Made by a program: the position numbers and the translations under genes. The notes below the pieces were generated by a model. The model made no database searches, was not told where the DNA came from, and was given only the letters and a program-made list of their open reading frames with translations. 64,000 nt of DNA. Origin: Plantactinospora mayteni. GTDB taxonomy: Bacteria > Actinomycetota > Actinomycetes > Mycobacteriales > Micromonosporaceae. The stretch is taken from assembly GCF_016862935.1 (NCBI RefSeq), contig NZ_BONX01000003.1, positions 186,001-250,000 of the forward strand, written 5' to 3'. Numbering within the stretch: the first letter of the stretch is position 1; each line of letters opens with the position of its first letter. This document shows, piece by piece, positions 24,766 through 34,522 of this stretch.

Positions 24766-26919
24766 TCACGGTTCGGTGCCGGCGATGCGTACTCCGTCCA
24801 GGTAGACGGTGATCCGGGTGCTCGCCGCGTAGCCCGGGGCCGCCGGACGCCAACTGTGGTCGTCGGTCTCGACGAACCGGGACCGGTCCGCCTTGGTCAA
24901 CCGCAACTCGACCGGGCCGGTCTTCCCGGCCGCCGGCAACGTCCCCGCGCCGGGGGTGAAACCGACCTCCAGATAGCCGTCCGCGCCGCGCCGGGGTCTC
25001 GGCAGCGCCAGCACCGACTGTCTGACGTTCGCGCACCCGATCGTGGCCTGCACGCAGGTCGCCTGCACCGCGCCGCGACCGCCGTCCCGGGTGAACCAGT
25101 ACCGCACGGTCACCCGGGACAGGTCGACCGGCACCCGGCCGGGGTTGTCCAGGTCGATCGCCGGGCGGATCTGGCCGTCGGTCGGCAACCGGTCCAGGTT
25201 GCGGTGCAGCACCGTCAGCGGCGGCGGGGCGCTCGGCGGGCCGATCACGAAGAGGGTCACCGAGTCGGCCGGGAAGGTGTGCGGGAGGATGCCGTTCGGC
25301 GCCCCGACCACCGGCGGCGGCACCAGGATCCGCTGGTCCGCCTCCCGGACGATCGCGCCGAGGTTGCCGGCGCCATACCGGTAGACCTGGGTGCTCGGCG
25401 CGGTCCGGCCGCGCAGCGCCAGCGAACTGCTCCGCTCCACCCCGCTCTTGTTCACCACCATCACGGTGAGCGCGCCGTCCGAGCCGCGCTCGGCCGCGTA
25501 CACCGAGAGCTGGTCCTGGTCGGCGGAGGTCGCCCGGACCCCGACGTCGCCGAACCGGCCGCCGGCGCCGTCGTAGTTGCGGTACATCCGGAAGGCGTAC
25601 GCGCCCGGCTGGGTCGCGGCCGGCGGCGCCCAGAGGGTGGCCAGGTCCAACCCCTCCCGACCGAAGATCCCGAGTACGTCGGCCTGGGTCAGCGCCCCGT
25701 TGACGTGGTCCAGCGCCCCCCAGTTGTACTCGGTGACCGCCGTCTTCGTCCCCGGATAGTTCGCCGCCACCAGCTCCTTCATCCGGGGCACCAGCCGGAC
25801 CTGGGTGTTGATCCAGCTCTCGTCGGTGTAGGTCGGGTCCCAGAGCGCCCGGGTGGAGCGCAGCCGCAGCGCGTTGGTGGCCGGGTCGGTGCCGTTGCCG
25901 AACGCCACCCCGGAAGCCTGCGGATAGAAGTGCATGTCGAAGTAGTCGAGCACCCGCTGCCCGTGCTGCTCCTCGTAGTCACGCATCTGCTGGAGATACC
26001 AGGTGGTGAAGGGCAGCCCGTCCCGGGCCGGCCGGTCCGGCGGGTTCGCCCAGCAGCCGGTACGCCCGCACTCCTCCTGGTCGAGCCCGGAGTAGTCCCA
26101 GGAGGTCCAACCCCAGCCGACCGGGCCGAGCGTCGCCGCCGACGGGTCGACCTCCTTGATCGCCGCACCGATCGCGTACGCCTGGTCGCGCAGCTCCGCC
26201 GAGTTCGCCCCGGTCGGGTGCACGTCCCGATGGGTGGAGTGCCAGATGTCCGGCTCGTTGTCCAGGTTGTAGAACTTCACCCCGCCCTCGGCCGCGGTGC
26301 CGTACTTGGCGGTGAGGTGGCCGAGCCACTCCCGGACGTACTCCGGGCCGGCCTGCACACTGGTGTCGCGCGGGTCGTTGCCGGTCACCAGCGTGCCGTC
26401 CGGCCGTACGCCGTTGCCGCAGTCCGGGCGCCACTCGTCGGTACGCTGCTGCGGGCCGTACTTGGCGACCGAGAAGCCGCACGAGCCGTCCCGGGCCTTC
26501 GGCGCCCACCCGATCAGCGGCACCGTCAGCACACTGTCGGTGCCGGTACGCCGGTCCTGCTCGACGAAGCGGTCGGTGGACGAACCGTCCGGCAGCGCCC
26601 CGGGGTCGGCGTTCTCCTCGGCGATGTTCTCGAAGAACCAGTCCGAGGCGCGGTTGGTGGTGTCGTAGCGGTAGTGGTAGCGGGTGGTGGCGTTGCCGCC
26701 CCAGCGGCGTACCGGCAGGGCCAACTCCTCGGCCAGGGCCTCGTCGGTGAAGTTCATCCCGTAGATGTGCGGGCTGATCGGATGCCGGTCGGCGGTGACG
26801 TCGACTTCGAGGGCCGGCCCGGGCTCGGCGAGCGCTGGTGGCGGGGCGACGACGACCGCCGTACCGGTGGCGACGAGCAGCGTGCTGGCGGCGATGGACA
26901 GGATGGATCTACGACGCAT
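24766..26919 (-). CDS. Secreted GH44 endoglucanase/xyloglucanase with C-terminal CBM3
   Basis: A 717-residue secreted enzyme with start at ATG 26917-26919 (GGAG eight bases upstream). A signal peptide (MRRRSILSIAASTLLVATGT, cleaved near ALAEPG) is followed by a family 44 glycoside hydrolase domain (residues 50-540). The acid/base glutamate is in YNLDNEPDIWHST and the nucleophile in TAVTEYNWGALDHV. A Pro-rich hinge leads to a family 3 cellulose-binding module (LTVLHRNLDRLPTDGQIRPA, VTVRYWFTRDG). GH44 enzymes cut beta-1,4-glucans such as carboxymethylcellulose and xyloglucan. The divergent AraC-type gene may regulate it. Together with the GH5 mannanase it marks a plant-biomass degrader. Confidence 0.92.
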   Translation of the reverse strand: MRRRSILSIAASTLLVATGTAVVVAPPPALAEPGPALEVDVTADRHPISPHIYGMNFTDEALAEELALPVRRWGGNATTRYHYRYDTTNRASDWFFENIAEENADPGALPDGSSTDRFVEQDRRTGTDSVLTVPLIGWAPKARDGSCGFSVAKYGPQQRTDEWRPDCGNGVRPDGTLVTGNDPRDTSVQAGPEYVREWLGHLTAKYGTAAEGGVKFYNLDNEPDIWHSTHRDVHPTGANSAELRDQAYAIGAAIKEVDPSAATLGPVGWGWTSWDYSGLDQEECGRTGCWANPPDRPARDGLPFTTWYLQQMRDYEEQHGQRVLDYFDMHFYPQASGVAFGNGTDPATNALRLRSTRALWDPTYTDESWINTQVRLVPRMKELVAANYPGTKTAVTEYNWGALDHVNGALTQADVLGIFGREGLDLATLWAPPAATQPGAYAFRMYRNYDGAGGRFGDVGVRATSADQDQLSVYAAERGSDGALTVMVVNKSGVERSSSLALRGRTAPSTQVYRYGAGNLGAIVREADQRILVPPPVVGAPNGILPHTFPADSVTLFVIGPPSAPPPLTVLHRNLDRLPTDGQIRPAIDLDNPGRVPVDLSRVTVRYWFTRDGGRGAVQATCVQATIGCANVRQSVLALPRPRRGADGYLEVGFTPGAGTLPAAGKTGPVELRLTKADRSRFVETDDHSWRPAAPGYAASTRITVYLDGVRIAGTEP

Positions 26920-27214
26920 GCGGGATCTCCGGAACTCTCGGATGTCCGGCCCGAAGGGCGGACGGGCGGGTTCGGTGTGTCTCGCGTGCACCCGTCGCTG
27001 TCCCGCGCGCGGTGGTCGTAGCCCGGACCGGGGTCAGGTTACCGATCGACCGACCCCAGGGTCAACGGCGTACGTCGATGTCTGACCGACCGACCCGGCC
27101 CGGCCCGTCGGCCCGGCCACCGCCGCCACCTGCGCCGTCGGCCGCGCGGTCGGCGGCGGACGCCGACTGCCCGAGGGGTGCGCGGCTTGCCACCGACGGC
27201 TAACGTCGCAGGTG

Positions 27215-28150
27215 ATGGTCCGATTCGGTCAGCTTGCCGATGATCCGGGCGAGGTGCCGGCCCCGCCCGGCTGGGCCGGCATCCGCACCTTCACCCTGCG
27301 CGACTACTTCCTCGACCCGGCCCGCCGGGGACCGCTGCTGGTCGATCGCCATCTGCTCATCCTGGTCACCGTCGGACACGGCACGCAGGAGATCGACTTC
27401 CGGGTGTACCCGTGTCGGCCGGGGTCGCTGCTCTGGGTGCGGCCCGGCCAGGTCTTCCGGCACGGCGGGCAGAGCGGGCTCGACGCGGTGCTGGTCTGCT
27501 GGACCCCGGAGACCATGCGCGAGCTGGACGTCTCGCCGATCGGCCCACCGTTCGCCGCCGGCTACTGGCAGCTCGCCGGTGAGGACGAGGACGCGGTGAT
27601 CAACGAGGTCAGCCAACTGGTGGTGGACTGCCAGCGGCACGGTGGCGGCAACCTCGGCACCGACCTGCTGCGGCACCAGCTCGCCGTACTGCTGCTCCGG
27701 CTGGCCCTGTTGCCGCGCGACCCGGCCGACCCCGGCGCCCTGCCCCTCGGTACGGCCCCGCCCGCCCGGGACCCGGCGAACGGCGGCGCCCCGGACGGTA
27801 CGGACCCGACCGGCACCTTCTGGCGGCTGCGGCACGAGGTCGAGCGCTCGTACGGGCAGACCCGGCGGGTCGAGGACTACGCCGGCCGGCTGGACTGCTC
27901 GGTGCGTACCCTGACCCGGGCCTGTCTGGCCGCCACCGGCCGCAGCGCCAAGCAGGTGATCGACGAGCGGGTGGCGCTGGAGGCCCGCCGACTGCTCGCC
28001 GCGACCGACCTGTCGGTGGCCGAGGTCGGCCGCCGGCTCGGCTTTTCGGAGCCGACCAACTTCGGCCGGTTCTTCCAGCGGGAGGTCGGGCACAGTCCCG
28101 GCGCCTTCCGGGCCGGACTGCCCGGCCGGACCACCGCCGTGCGGGGTTGA
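27215..28150 (+). CDS. AraC-family transcriptional regulator
   Basis: A 311-residue regulator. The N-terminal half looks like a cupin sensor domain (LLILVTVGHGTQEIDF, YPCRPGSLLWVRPGQVFRHG). The C-terminal 90 residues are an AraC double helix-turn-helix (VEDYAGRLDCSVRTLTRACL, AEVGRRLGFSEPTNFGRFFQ). The start is either GTG 27212 or ATG 27215; neither has a strong Shine-Dalgarno. It diverges from the GH44 gene, making that gene or an unlinked one the likely target. The inducer is unknown. Confidence 0.9.
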   Translation: MVRFGQLADDPGEVPAPPGWAGIRTFTLRDYFLDPARRGPLLVDRHLLILVTVGHGTQEIDFRVYPCRPGSLLWVRPGQVFRHGGQSGLDAVLVCWTPETMRELDVSPIGPPFAAGYWQLAGEDEDAVINEVSQLVVDCQRHGGGNLGTDLLRHQLAVLLLRLALLPRDPADPGALPLGTAPPARDPANGGAPDGTDPTGTFWRLRHEVERSYGQTRRVEDYAGRLDCSVRTLTRACLAATGRSAKQVIDERVALEARRLLAATDLSVAEVGRRLGFSEPTNFGRFFQREVGHSPGAFRAGLPGRTTAVRG

Positions 28151-28219
28151 CCAGTCTGCACCCACCCGGCATCGGCCCGCCGCCGCCGGCCGGCCACCCC
28201 GATCATGGATGATGAAGTC

Positions 28220-28675
28220 GTGCAGATCTCGGCGCGCGGTGACTACGCGGTACGGGCCGGCCTCAGTCTCGCGGCGGCCTACCCGGCGCTGATGTCCGCC
28301 CAGGCGCTCGCCGCCGAGCAGGACCTGCCCCGGAAGTTCCTGGAGGCGGTCCTCGCCGACCTGCGCCGGGCCGGAATCGTCAAGGCCCAGCGGGGCGCCG
28401 AGGGCGGCTACACCCTGGCCCGGGCACCCCGGGAGGTCTCCGTCGGCATGATCCTGCGCGCCGTGGACGGCCCGCTCGCCGGGATCCGCGGACTGCGTCC
28501 CGAGCAGACCCGGTACGACGGCGCGGCCGAGAACCTGCCCCGGCTCTGGGTGGCCGTCCGCGCGGCGGTACGGGACGTGGTCGACGAGGTGAGCCTCGCC
28601 GAGCTGATCAGCGGCCGGATGCCGGCGCACGTACGCAAGTTGACCACCCGGCCGGACGCCTGGCAGCCGCGCTGA
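28220..28675 (+). CDS. Rrf2-family transcriptional regulator
   Basis: A 151-residue winged-helix protein. It opens with QISARGDYAVRAGLSLAAAY, the usual Rrf2 start, so I choose GTG 28220 over an ATG at 28205. The recognition region QDLPRKFLEAVLADLRRAGI and the wing AQRGAEGGYTLAR are present. There are no cysteines to bind an iron-sulfur cluster, so it is not an IscR or NsrR type sensor. The gene lies 69 bases after the AraC gene on the same strand. Target unknown. Confidence 0.88.
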   Translation: MQISARGDYAVRAGLSLAAAYPALMSAQALAAEQDLPRKFLEAVLADLRRAGIVKAQRGAEGGYTLARAPREVSVGMILRAVDGPLAGIRGLRPEQTRYDGAAENLPRLWVAVRAAVRDVVDEVSLAELISGRMPAHVRKLTTRPDAWQPR

Positions 28676-28824
28676 ACGGCGAGCACCAACCGGCTGACCC
28701 CGGACCGTCCCTTGCGGAACGTCGGCGGCTGCCGCCCGGTCCGGCGCACGTTTGCCGACCACCGCTACGGGGCACTTCCTGGTCACCCCCGGAAGAGAGC
28801 AGTTGTCCCGAAGGGAGCATGGCC

Positions 28825-29004
28825 GTGGGTCTGATGTTCCGTAAGCGCAAGAGGTTCGGCCCGTTGATCCTCCACTTCACCGAGAACGGTTTCTCGTCCT
28901 GGAGTATCAAGATAGGACGCTGGTCGTGGAACTCCCGGGCCCGCGCGCACCGGGTCGACCTGCCCGGCCCGCTCTCCTGGAAGCAGAACAAGTCACGGTC
29001 CTGA
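28825..29004 (+). CDS. DUF4236 small protein
   Basis: A 59-residue protein. GTG 28825 has GGGAG seven bases upstream, better than the ATG at 28819 that lies against the Shine-Dalgarno. The sequence FRKRKRFGPLILHF, then FSSWSIKIGRWSWNS and the HRVDLPGPLSW ending are typical of DUF4236. The family is small, basic and widespread; its function is not known. The final 20 bases including the stop belong to a 25-bp tandem repeat. Confidence 0.88.
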   Translation: MGLMFRKRKRFGPLILHFTENGFSSWSIKIGRWSWNSRARAHRVDLPGPLSWKQNKSRS

Positions 29005-29059
29005 GGAACAGAACAAGTCACGGTCCTGAGGAACAGAACAAGTCACGGTCCTGAGGAAC
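28985..29059. repeat. Three exact 25-bp tandem copies across a stop codon
   Basis: AGAACAAGTCACGGTCCTGA plus GGAAC is repeated at 28985-29009, 29010-29034 and 29035-29059 without a mismatch. The first copy encodes the end (NKSRS-stop) of the DUF4236 gene; the others follow it. The lack of drift suggests recent expansion. Confidence 0.95.
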
Positions 29060-29085
29060 AGAACGAGGATGACGGCGGGTGCCGT

Positions 29086-30060
29086 TCAGGATGCCGGCGT
29101 GCCGGTGATGGTCACGTCGCCGGCCAGCCGGCCCGCCTCGGGTTCCCGGCTCACCAGCCCGGCGGCCAGCAAGGCGGTCAGCACCCGGTTGGTGTCCGCC
29201 GGACGGTAGACGGTCCGCTCGGCGGTGAACTGGCGCAGCTCGGTGACGGAGGCGGCGCCGACCGTCGCCAGCCGGGCCAGGAGTTCCCGCCGCAGCGGCC
29301 CCGGATGCGGGTTCAGCGAGATGTCCAGCAGGTGCCCCTCCGGATCGCCGGGGTCCCGGTAGCGCACCCCGGCGTACTCGTCGACCGCCCACAGCGCGTT
29401 CTTGAAGGCGTCCAGCCGCTTGCCGGCGGCGGTGGCGAAGACCAGCACCTCGGCCCGGTCCTCCGCGACCAACTCCACCTCGGTCACCAGCGGCAGCCCG
29501 GCCTCGGTCAGCCTGCGCCGGTAGCCCGACGAGACCGTCGGCGCCCCTGTTGCGGGCTCAGGACCACCGTGTGTGCCCGGCTCCGCCCCGGACCAGACCG
29601 GCGGATCGAGCACCAGCAACAGCTCGGCGGGCCGGCCACCGGCCACCGCCGCGAGGACCTCGGCGGCCGGCTCCGGACCGCCGGTGCCGTCCAGGTAGGC
29701 GAAGACCGGAGCGCCGTTCGCGGCGGCGGCCTTGAGCGCCACCGGCAACCGGTCGACCCCGCCCGGCATCAGGTGCGCGGTCAGCCCGGCGGGCAGCTCC
29801 GACTGCACCGCCGCGTGGCGCGCCGCCAGATCCTGGTCGTCGCCCCGGCCGAGGGTCAGCGCCGTCGTCCGCCGCCCGCGCAGCAGGTCGGCGAACTCGA
29901 CGAAGACCCGCAGCGCGGCGTCCGCGGCCCCGCCGTCCCCTCCGGCGTACGCCTGGGCGAAGGTGGCCCGCCGGGACCGGTGCAGCGCGGCCGGCGTCCA
30001 GGAGTCGAGCTGGCGTACCAGCAGTTCCCGTTTGACGACGCCGATCGGATCCGTGGACAT
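29086..30060 (-). CDS. Unrecognised cytoplasmic protein with C-terminal winged-helix-like domain
   Basis: A 324-residue protein of no family I can name with confidence. The N-terminal part (VVKRELLVRQLDSWTPAALH) and the central alternation of strands and helices (RRTTALTLGRGDDQDL, GAPVFAYLDGTGGPEP, AELLLVLDPPVWSG) have a loose likeness to three-Cys-motif partner (TcmP) proteins. The C-terminal 80 residues (PLRRELLARLATVGAASVTE, ADTNRVLTALLAAGLV) look like a winged helix. It has no membrane segment. It is convergent with the DUF4236 gene and followed upstream by a divergent intergenic edge; context gives no hint of function. Confidence 0.75.
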   Translation of the reverse strand: MSTDPIGVVKRELLVRQLDSWTPAALHRSRRATFAQAYAGGDGGAADAALRVFVEFADLLRGRRTTALTLGRGDDQDLAARHAAVQSELPAGLTAHLMPGGVDRLPVALKAAAANGAPVFAYLDGTGGPEPAAEVLAAVAGGRPAELLLVLDPPVWSGAEPGTHGGPEPATGAPTVSSGYRRRLTEAGLPLVTEVELVAEDRAEVLVFATAAGKRLDAFKNALWAVDEYAGVRYRDPGDPEGHLLDISLNPHPGPLRRELLARLATVGAASVTELRQFTAERTVYRPADTNRVLTALLAAGLVSREPEAGRLAGDVTITGTPAS

Positions 30061-30133
30061 GCTGCGGTTCTACCGTGTCCGGCCCGTCCCTGTCATCTCG
30101 GCGGTCGCCACCCCGGCCACCGCCGGCTCCGGG

Positions 30134-30655
30134 TCAGGACGGGACGGAGACGCCGACGCCGCCCCGGGTCTGCCCGCCGTACCGCTGCTTCTCCCGGTCG
30201 AGATCGAGTCGCGAGATCCGTCGGCGCGCGGCGAGGGCCTGCTCGTCGAGCCGGTCGGCCGGCACCAGCCAGACCACCTCGAACTCCAGCCCGTCCGGGT
30301 CCTTGCCGTAGAGACTCTTGGTGCTGCCGTGGTCGGAGCTGCCGGCCAGCGCGCCCGCCTCGGAGAGCCGGCCGGCGATCACCGACAGTTCGTCGAGGGT
30401 GTCCACCTCCCAGGCCAGGTGGTAGAGCCCGACCGTGGTCCGCCCGGCGCCGGACGGGCCGGCGGCGGAACCGACCTCGAAGAGGCCGAGGTCGTGGTCG
30501 TTGGTGGAGCCGGGCGCCTGGAGGAAGGCGGCGCCGTCGAACCCCTCGGGCGTCATCGGCACCTGACGGAAGCCGAGGACGTCCCGGTAGAAGGCGACGC
30601 TGCGGGTGAGGTCGCGAACGAAGAGTACGGCGTGGTTGAGCCGGTGGATCGCCAT
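30134..30655 (-). CDS. VOC-family (glyoxalase-fold) metalloprotein
   Basis: A 173-residue protein made of two beta-alpha-beta-beta-beta units. HRLNHAVLFVRDLTRSVAFY supplies the first metal histidine; YHLAWEVDTLDEL supplies the second; DPDGLEFEVVW supplies the glutamate. This is the arrangement of extradiol dioxygenases and related enzymes of the vicinal oxygen chelate fold. The last 35 residues are basic and variable. The substrate is unknown. The ATG at 30653-30655 was chosen as the natural start of the first strand. Confidence 0.88.
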   Translation of the reverse strand: MAIHRLNHAVLFVRDLTRSVAFYRDVLGFRQVPMTPEGFDGAAFLQAPGSTNDHDLGLFEVGSAAGPSGAGRTTVGLYHLAWEVDTLDELSVIAGRLSEAGALAGSSDHGSTKSLYGKDPDGLEFEVVWLVPADRLDEQALAARRRISRLDLDREKQRYGGQTRGGVGVSVPS

Positions 30656-30754
30656 GGCTCCACGGTAGTCGCCGCCGTGGCTGCCCGACATGACGACGAA
30701 ACTGCCTCCACCTGCCCTCTTGTACTGAACGTCGCCGGGCGAGCACGATGGGGC

Positions 30755-32920
30755 GTGGCTTCCGGCTTCGGTGAACTCACCCAGCAGGCGAACGCGCTCG
30801 TGGCGGCCGGTGACCTGGCCGGGGCCCGGAATCTGCTCGGCCCGCCGCTGGACGCCGCCGACCCGAGCCCCGGACACGCCTCCGCCGAGTTGGCCGAGGC
30901 GGCCGGCCTTCAGGCCCGGGTACTGGTGGCGCTCGGCGACCCGCACGCCGCCCGGGGCTGGGCCGCGTTCGCCTACTCCGCGACCACCCGGCTCTGCGGC
31001 GCCGCCGACCAGCGAACCGTGGCGACCGCGGCCACCCTCGCCGCTGTACTGCACCGGGTCGGCAGTCACGCCCGGGCCGCCCGGCTGTACCGGGACGTGA
31101 TCATCGAACTCACCGCGAACGACGGCCCGGAGTCGCTGCGGGTACTCGCCGCGCACGCCGACCTGGCCACCGTCGAGTACGCCCAGGGTGAGTGCACGCT
31201 GGCCCGCAACCGGCTGGAGGACGCCTGGGAGCTGCACCGGGAGGTCTACGGCGACGGGCACCCGGGCGGGATCCGGATGCTCGCCCGGCTCGGTGCGATG
31301 CAGCGCGACTGTGGACTCTTCACCCAGGCGCACGAGCACCTGGCCCTGGCCCGGGAGTTGTGCCGGGAGCACCTGCCGGCCGACCATCCGCTGGCGGCCC
31401 AGGTCGCGGCCGTTGCCCGGGCGGCGGCCAATCCCGAGCACGTCTGCACCGACCCCGGGCCGGAGCCGCCACACGACCCGCACGCCCCACACGCGCCGAC
31501 CGGTCCGACCGGCGCCCCGGAGTACGCCGAGCCGTGGCGCCCCGAACCCCGGCACGCCGAGCCGGCACCGTACGCGGAGCCGGCACCGTACGCGGAGCGC
31601 GCGGAGCACGCCGGGTACCCGCAGCACGCGTACCACCCGCAGCACGGTGACCCGCCGCAGCACGGCAGCACGCCGCCGCACACGGCATCGTCGTATCCGG
31701 CAGCACCCTCATACCCGACCGCACCCTCGTACTCGGCGGCGCCGTCGCAGCAGGCCGAGCCGGGATCGGCGCACTTCGCACCACCGGCGTCGTCGTACCC
31801 GGCCGCGCCTGGGCAGCGGCCCGGAGAGCACGACCGGCCGTACCAGGACGGGGCGTCGGCCGGGTTTCCGGACGGCGGGGAGCATCCGCCGGACGCCGAA
31901 CTGCCGCCCCGCGACGAGTTGCCACTGCTGCGCTTTCCGCCACCAATGCCGCCCCGGTCCGCCGGAACCGGCACCGACGCCCCGCAGGTGCCGCCGCCCC
32001 GGCTGCCAGCCGCACCGCCCGTCGAACCACCGCCCCGGTGGGCCACCCCGCCGCCGGCCGGGCCACCGGTCCCGCCACCCCGGAACGCGGCGAACCGGTC
32101 CGGGCCGGGATCCGCCGTCGGTGCGGGGCTGGCCGACGACGCGGACGACGATCCGGAGCACGGCTGGTGGCCACCGGACGTGGCCCGCCGCACCCGGGAC
32201 GGCGAGGACGATCCGGAGGCCGGGCGGCACGTGCCGGCGACCTCCGCCGAGCCGTGGCGGCCGCCGAGCCGTTCCGGGTCCCTCCCGGTCGCCGAGCGGG
32301 CGCACCGGGAACTCCCGGGCGGTCACGCCGTCGACCTCGGCGACGCCGCAGGCACCGGAGGCGTACCCGAGGTCCGGCACCTGCCTGCGCGGCGCTCGTC
32401 CCGGTTGCCGGTACGGATCCACCGGCCGCAACCCGCGGGCCGCCGGCTGCCGACGGTGGTCGTCGCCGGCCTGGTGGTACTGGTCCTGCTCGGTACGGTC
32501 GCCGTGGTGCTGGGGTTCGGGCTGACCGGGGACGACGAGCCGGAGCCGTCGGAGCCCGGGACATCGGCTCCCGGGTCGGCGACCAGCGCCCCGGCCGCAC
32601 CGCCGAGCACGCCGCCGCCGGCCTCCCCCGGTATCCCGCCCGGCTCGGTGACCCTGGCCGACAACCGAAGCAGCGTGACGCTCGGCTGGAGCTATCCGAA
32701 CGGCGCCAGGGGCCCGGTGGTGCTGGCCGGCGGGCGGGACGGCCAGGAACTCCGGCCGTTCGAGGAACTGCCGGCCGGCTCCACCGGCTATGTGGTCTAC
32801 GGCCTGGAGACGCAGGGCAACTACTGCTTCTCCGTCGCCGTCGTCTATTCGGAGAGCCTCGTCGGCGAGGCCGATCCGGTCTGCACCGACCGGCCCGGCA
32901 GGTCGCCCTCCGCAGGCTGA
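30755..32920 (+). CDS. TPR protein with Pro-rich linker, one membrane helix and fibronectin-like end
   Basis: A 721-residue protein. TPR-like helices fill the first 220 residues (GFGELTQQANALVAAGDLAG, ALARELCREHLPADHPLAAQ). A low-complexity segment rich in Pro, Ala, His and Tyr follows (EPAPYAEPAPYAERAEHAGY, then SSYPAAPSYPTAPSYSAAPS) up to about residue 550. One membrane helix is at VVVAGLVVLVLLGTVAVVLG. A C-terminal fibronectin type III-like domain (VTLGWSYPNGARGPVVLAGG, YCFSVAVVYSES) lies outside if the N-terminus is cytoplasmic. The start GTG 30755 is my choice from where homology-like sequence begins. Its 3-prime end overlaps the convergent kinase gene by 76 bases. It may scaffold proteins at the membrane. 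Confidence 0.75.
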   Translation: MASGFGELTQQANALVAAGDLAGARNLLGPPLDAADPSPGHASAELAEAAGLQARVLVALGDPHAARGWAAFAYSATTRLCGAADQRTVATAATLAAVLHRVGSHARAARLYRDVIIELTANDGPESLRVLAAHADLATVEYAQGECTLARNRLEDAWELHREVYGDGHPGGIRMLARLGAMQRDCGLFTQAHEHLALARELCREHLPADHPLAAQVAAVARAAANPEHVCTDPGPEPPHDPHAPHAPTGPTGAPEYAEPWRPEPRHAEPAPYAEPAPYAERAEHAGYPQHAYHPQHGDPPQHGSTPPHTASSYPAAPSYPTAPSYSAAPSQQAEPGSAHFAPPASSYPAAPGQRPGEHDRPYQDGASAGFPDGGEHPPDAELPPRDELPLLRFPPPMPPRSAGTGTDAPQVPPPRLPAAPPVEPPPRWATPPPAGPPVPPPRNAANRSGPGSAVGAGLADDADDDPEHGWWPPDVARRTRDGEDDPEAGRHVPATSAEPWRPPSRSGSLPVAERAHRELPGGHAVDLGDAAGTGGVPEVRHLPARRSSRLPVRIHRPQPAGRRLPTVVVAGLVVLVLLGTVAVVLGFGLTGDDEPEPSEPGTSAPGSATSAPAAPPSTPPPASPGIPPGSVTLADNRSSVTLGWSYPNGARGPVVLAGGRDGQELRPFEELPAGSTGYVVYGLETQGNYCFSVAVVYSESLVGEADPVCTDRPGRSPSAG

Positions 32921-34389
32921 ACTCCGCTCACCGGCTGGGTCGGCACCCGCTCGTCGGGGCCGTCCGGGGCGGGCCGCTCGGCCGGCAGGCGTACCTCGAC
33001 CCGTAGTCCGGGTCCGGCGTCGCCGAGGGTCACCGTGCCGCCCTGGCGGCGTACCAGTTCCCGGACGATGGCCAGGCCGAGGCCGGCGCCGCCCGCGTCC
33101 CGGGCCCGGGCGTCGTCCAGCCGGGTGAACCGGTCGAAGACCCGGTCCCGGTCCCCGGCCGGGATGCCGGGCCCGTCGTCGGTCACCGTCACCAGGTGGT
33201 ACGCCGGACCGGTCCAGCCGCCGGGCCCGGCCTCCAGCGCCACCTCACTGGTGGTGTGCCGGACCGCGTTGTCCAGCAGGTTGCCCAGGATCCGGGCCAG
33301 CGCGTCCGGCTCGGCCAGCACCCAGAGCGGAAACCTCGGTGCCACCACCCGCAGTGGCGCCGCCGGATACCGCTCGGCGACCTCGGTCAGCAACTCCCCC
33401 AGCTCGACCGGCTCGGCGGCCCGGGGCGGCCGGGCGGTTCCCTCGTCGAAGCGGGCGAGCAGCAGCAGGTCGTCGACGAGCCGGCTGAGCCGCTGGGTGT
33501 CGGCGAGCAGGTCGTCGGCGACCGCCGGCCACTCCGTCGCCGGACCGAGCCGCTGCGCGACCTCGAGCTGGGTCCGCATGTTGGCCAGCGGGCTGCGCAG
33601 CTCGTGCGCGGCGTCGGCCACGAAGGCGCGCTGCCGGGCCCGGGCCGACTCCAGCCGGCCCAGCATCCCGTTCAGGGTCACCGCCAACCGGTGGATCTCG
33701 TCGTGCGAGGCGGGCAGCGGCAACCTGCCCGGCCGGGCCCCACCGGTGATCTCCTCGGCGCCGGCCCGCAACGTCTCGACCGGCCGCAGGGTGGCACCGA
33801 TCACCCGCCAGGCCACCGCCGCCAGCCCCAGCAGGAGCAGCGGAAAGCTGACCAGCAGGATGGTACGGACCACGGTCACGCTGTGCCGTACGTCCGCCGT
33901 GGACTTGGCCACCAGCACCGTCTGCGGATCGGCGGCCGGTCCGGCGGGTACCGCCACGACCCGGATCGGGCCGTCCAGGCCGAGCCGCCGACCGGGCAGG
34001 TAGAACCGGTCCCGGTCCCCGGACTGGAACCGCCGCAGTTCGTCCGGGTAGAGCATCGGGACCAGCCGGTCGGCGTCGATCGACGCGGCCCGGATCCGGC
34101 CCTGCCCGTCGAGCACCTGTACCCGTACCTGACCGCCGGCGACCGGGAGCGGGTCCGGCAGCGCGTTCTGGCCGGCGAGCCGGGCCACCGCCTCGGCGGT
34201 CTTCAGCGCCTCGGTGTCGACGGTGCGCTGGAGCGCGTAGCCGAGCGCGCCGAGCAGTACCAGGCCGCCGACGGCGAGGCCCACGGCGAGACCCGCCGCG
34301 CTGATGACGGTGAGTCGGGCCCGCAGGCTCAGCCTCAGCCACGGCCGTCGCCAGCCGCGCGGGCCGAACCGGCCCGGGAGGTGGATCAT
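32845..34389 (-). CDS. Two-component sensor histidine kinase
   Basis: A 514-residue membrane kinase, started at ATG 34387-34389 with GGGAG upstream. Two membrane helices (VISAAGLAVGLAVGGLVLLG and TILLVSFPLLLLGLAAVAWR) flank an extracellular domain of about 120 residues. A HAMP linker, the phospho-accepting histidine in FVADAAHELRSPLANMRTQ, the N box (LGNLLDNAVRHT) and G boxes (VTDDGPGIP, GAGLGLAIVRELV) follow. It is encoded 133 bases after its response regulator in the same direction. The divergent lipoprotein-carrier and ABC-transporter genes are the probable targets. Confidence 0.93.
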   Translation of the reverse strand: MIHLPGRFGPRGWRRPWLRLSLRARLTVISAAGLAVGLAVGGLVLLGALGYALQRTVDTEALKTAEAVARLAGQNALPDPLPVAGGQVRVQVLDGQGRIRAASIDADRLVPMLYPDELRRFQSGDRDRFYLPGRRLGLDGPIRVVAVPAGPAADPQTVLVAKSTADVRHSVTVVRTILLVSFPLLLLGLAAVAWRVIGATLRPVETLRAGAEEITGGARPGRLPLPASHDEIHRLAVTLNGMLGRLESARARQRAFVADAAHELRSPLANMRTQLEVAQRLGPATEWPAVADDLLADTQRLSRLVDDLLLLARFDEGTARPPRAAEPVELGELLTEVAERYPAAPLRVVAPRFPLWVLAEPDALARILGNLLDNAVRHTTSEVALEAGPGGWTGPAYHLVTVTDDGPGIPAGDRDRVFDRFTRLDDARARDAGGAGLGLAIVRELVRRQGGTVTLGDAGPGLRVEVRLPAERPAPDGPDERVPTQPVSGVQPAEGDLPGRSVQTGSASPTRLSE

Positions 34390-34522
34390 CGTCGCTCCCC
34401 GGTACCGGCCGCTCCCCACGCCGGCCGGTATGACGACCCGACCGCTGCGGGCTGCCGCACCGCCACCGCCACCGCCTCGGCCGCCGCTGTCCCGGCCGTC
34501 CGGTGACCTCGCTCCGCCCGGC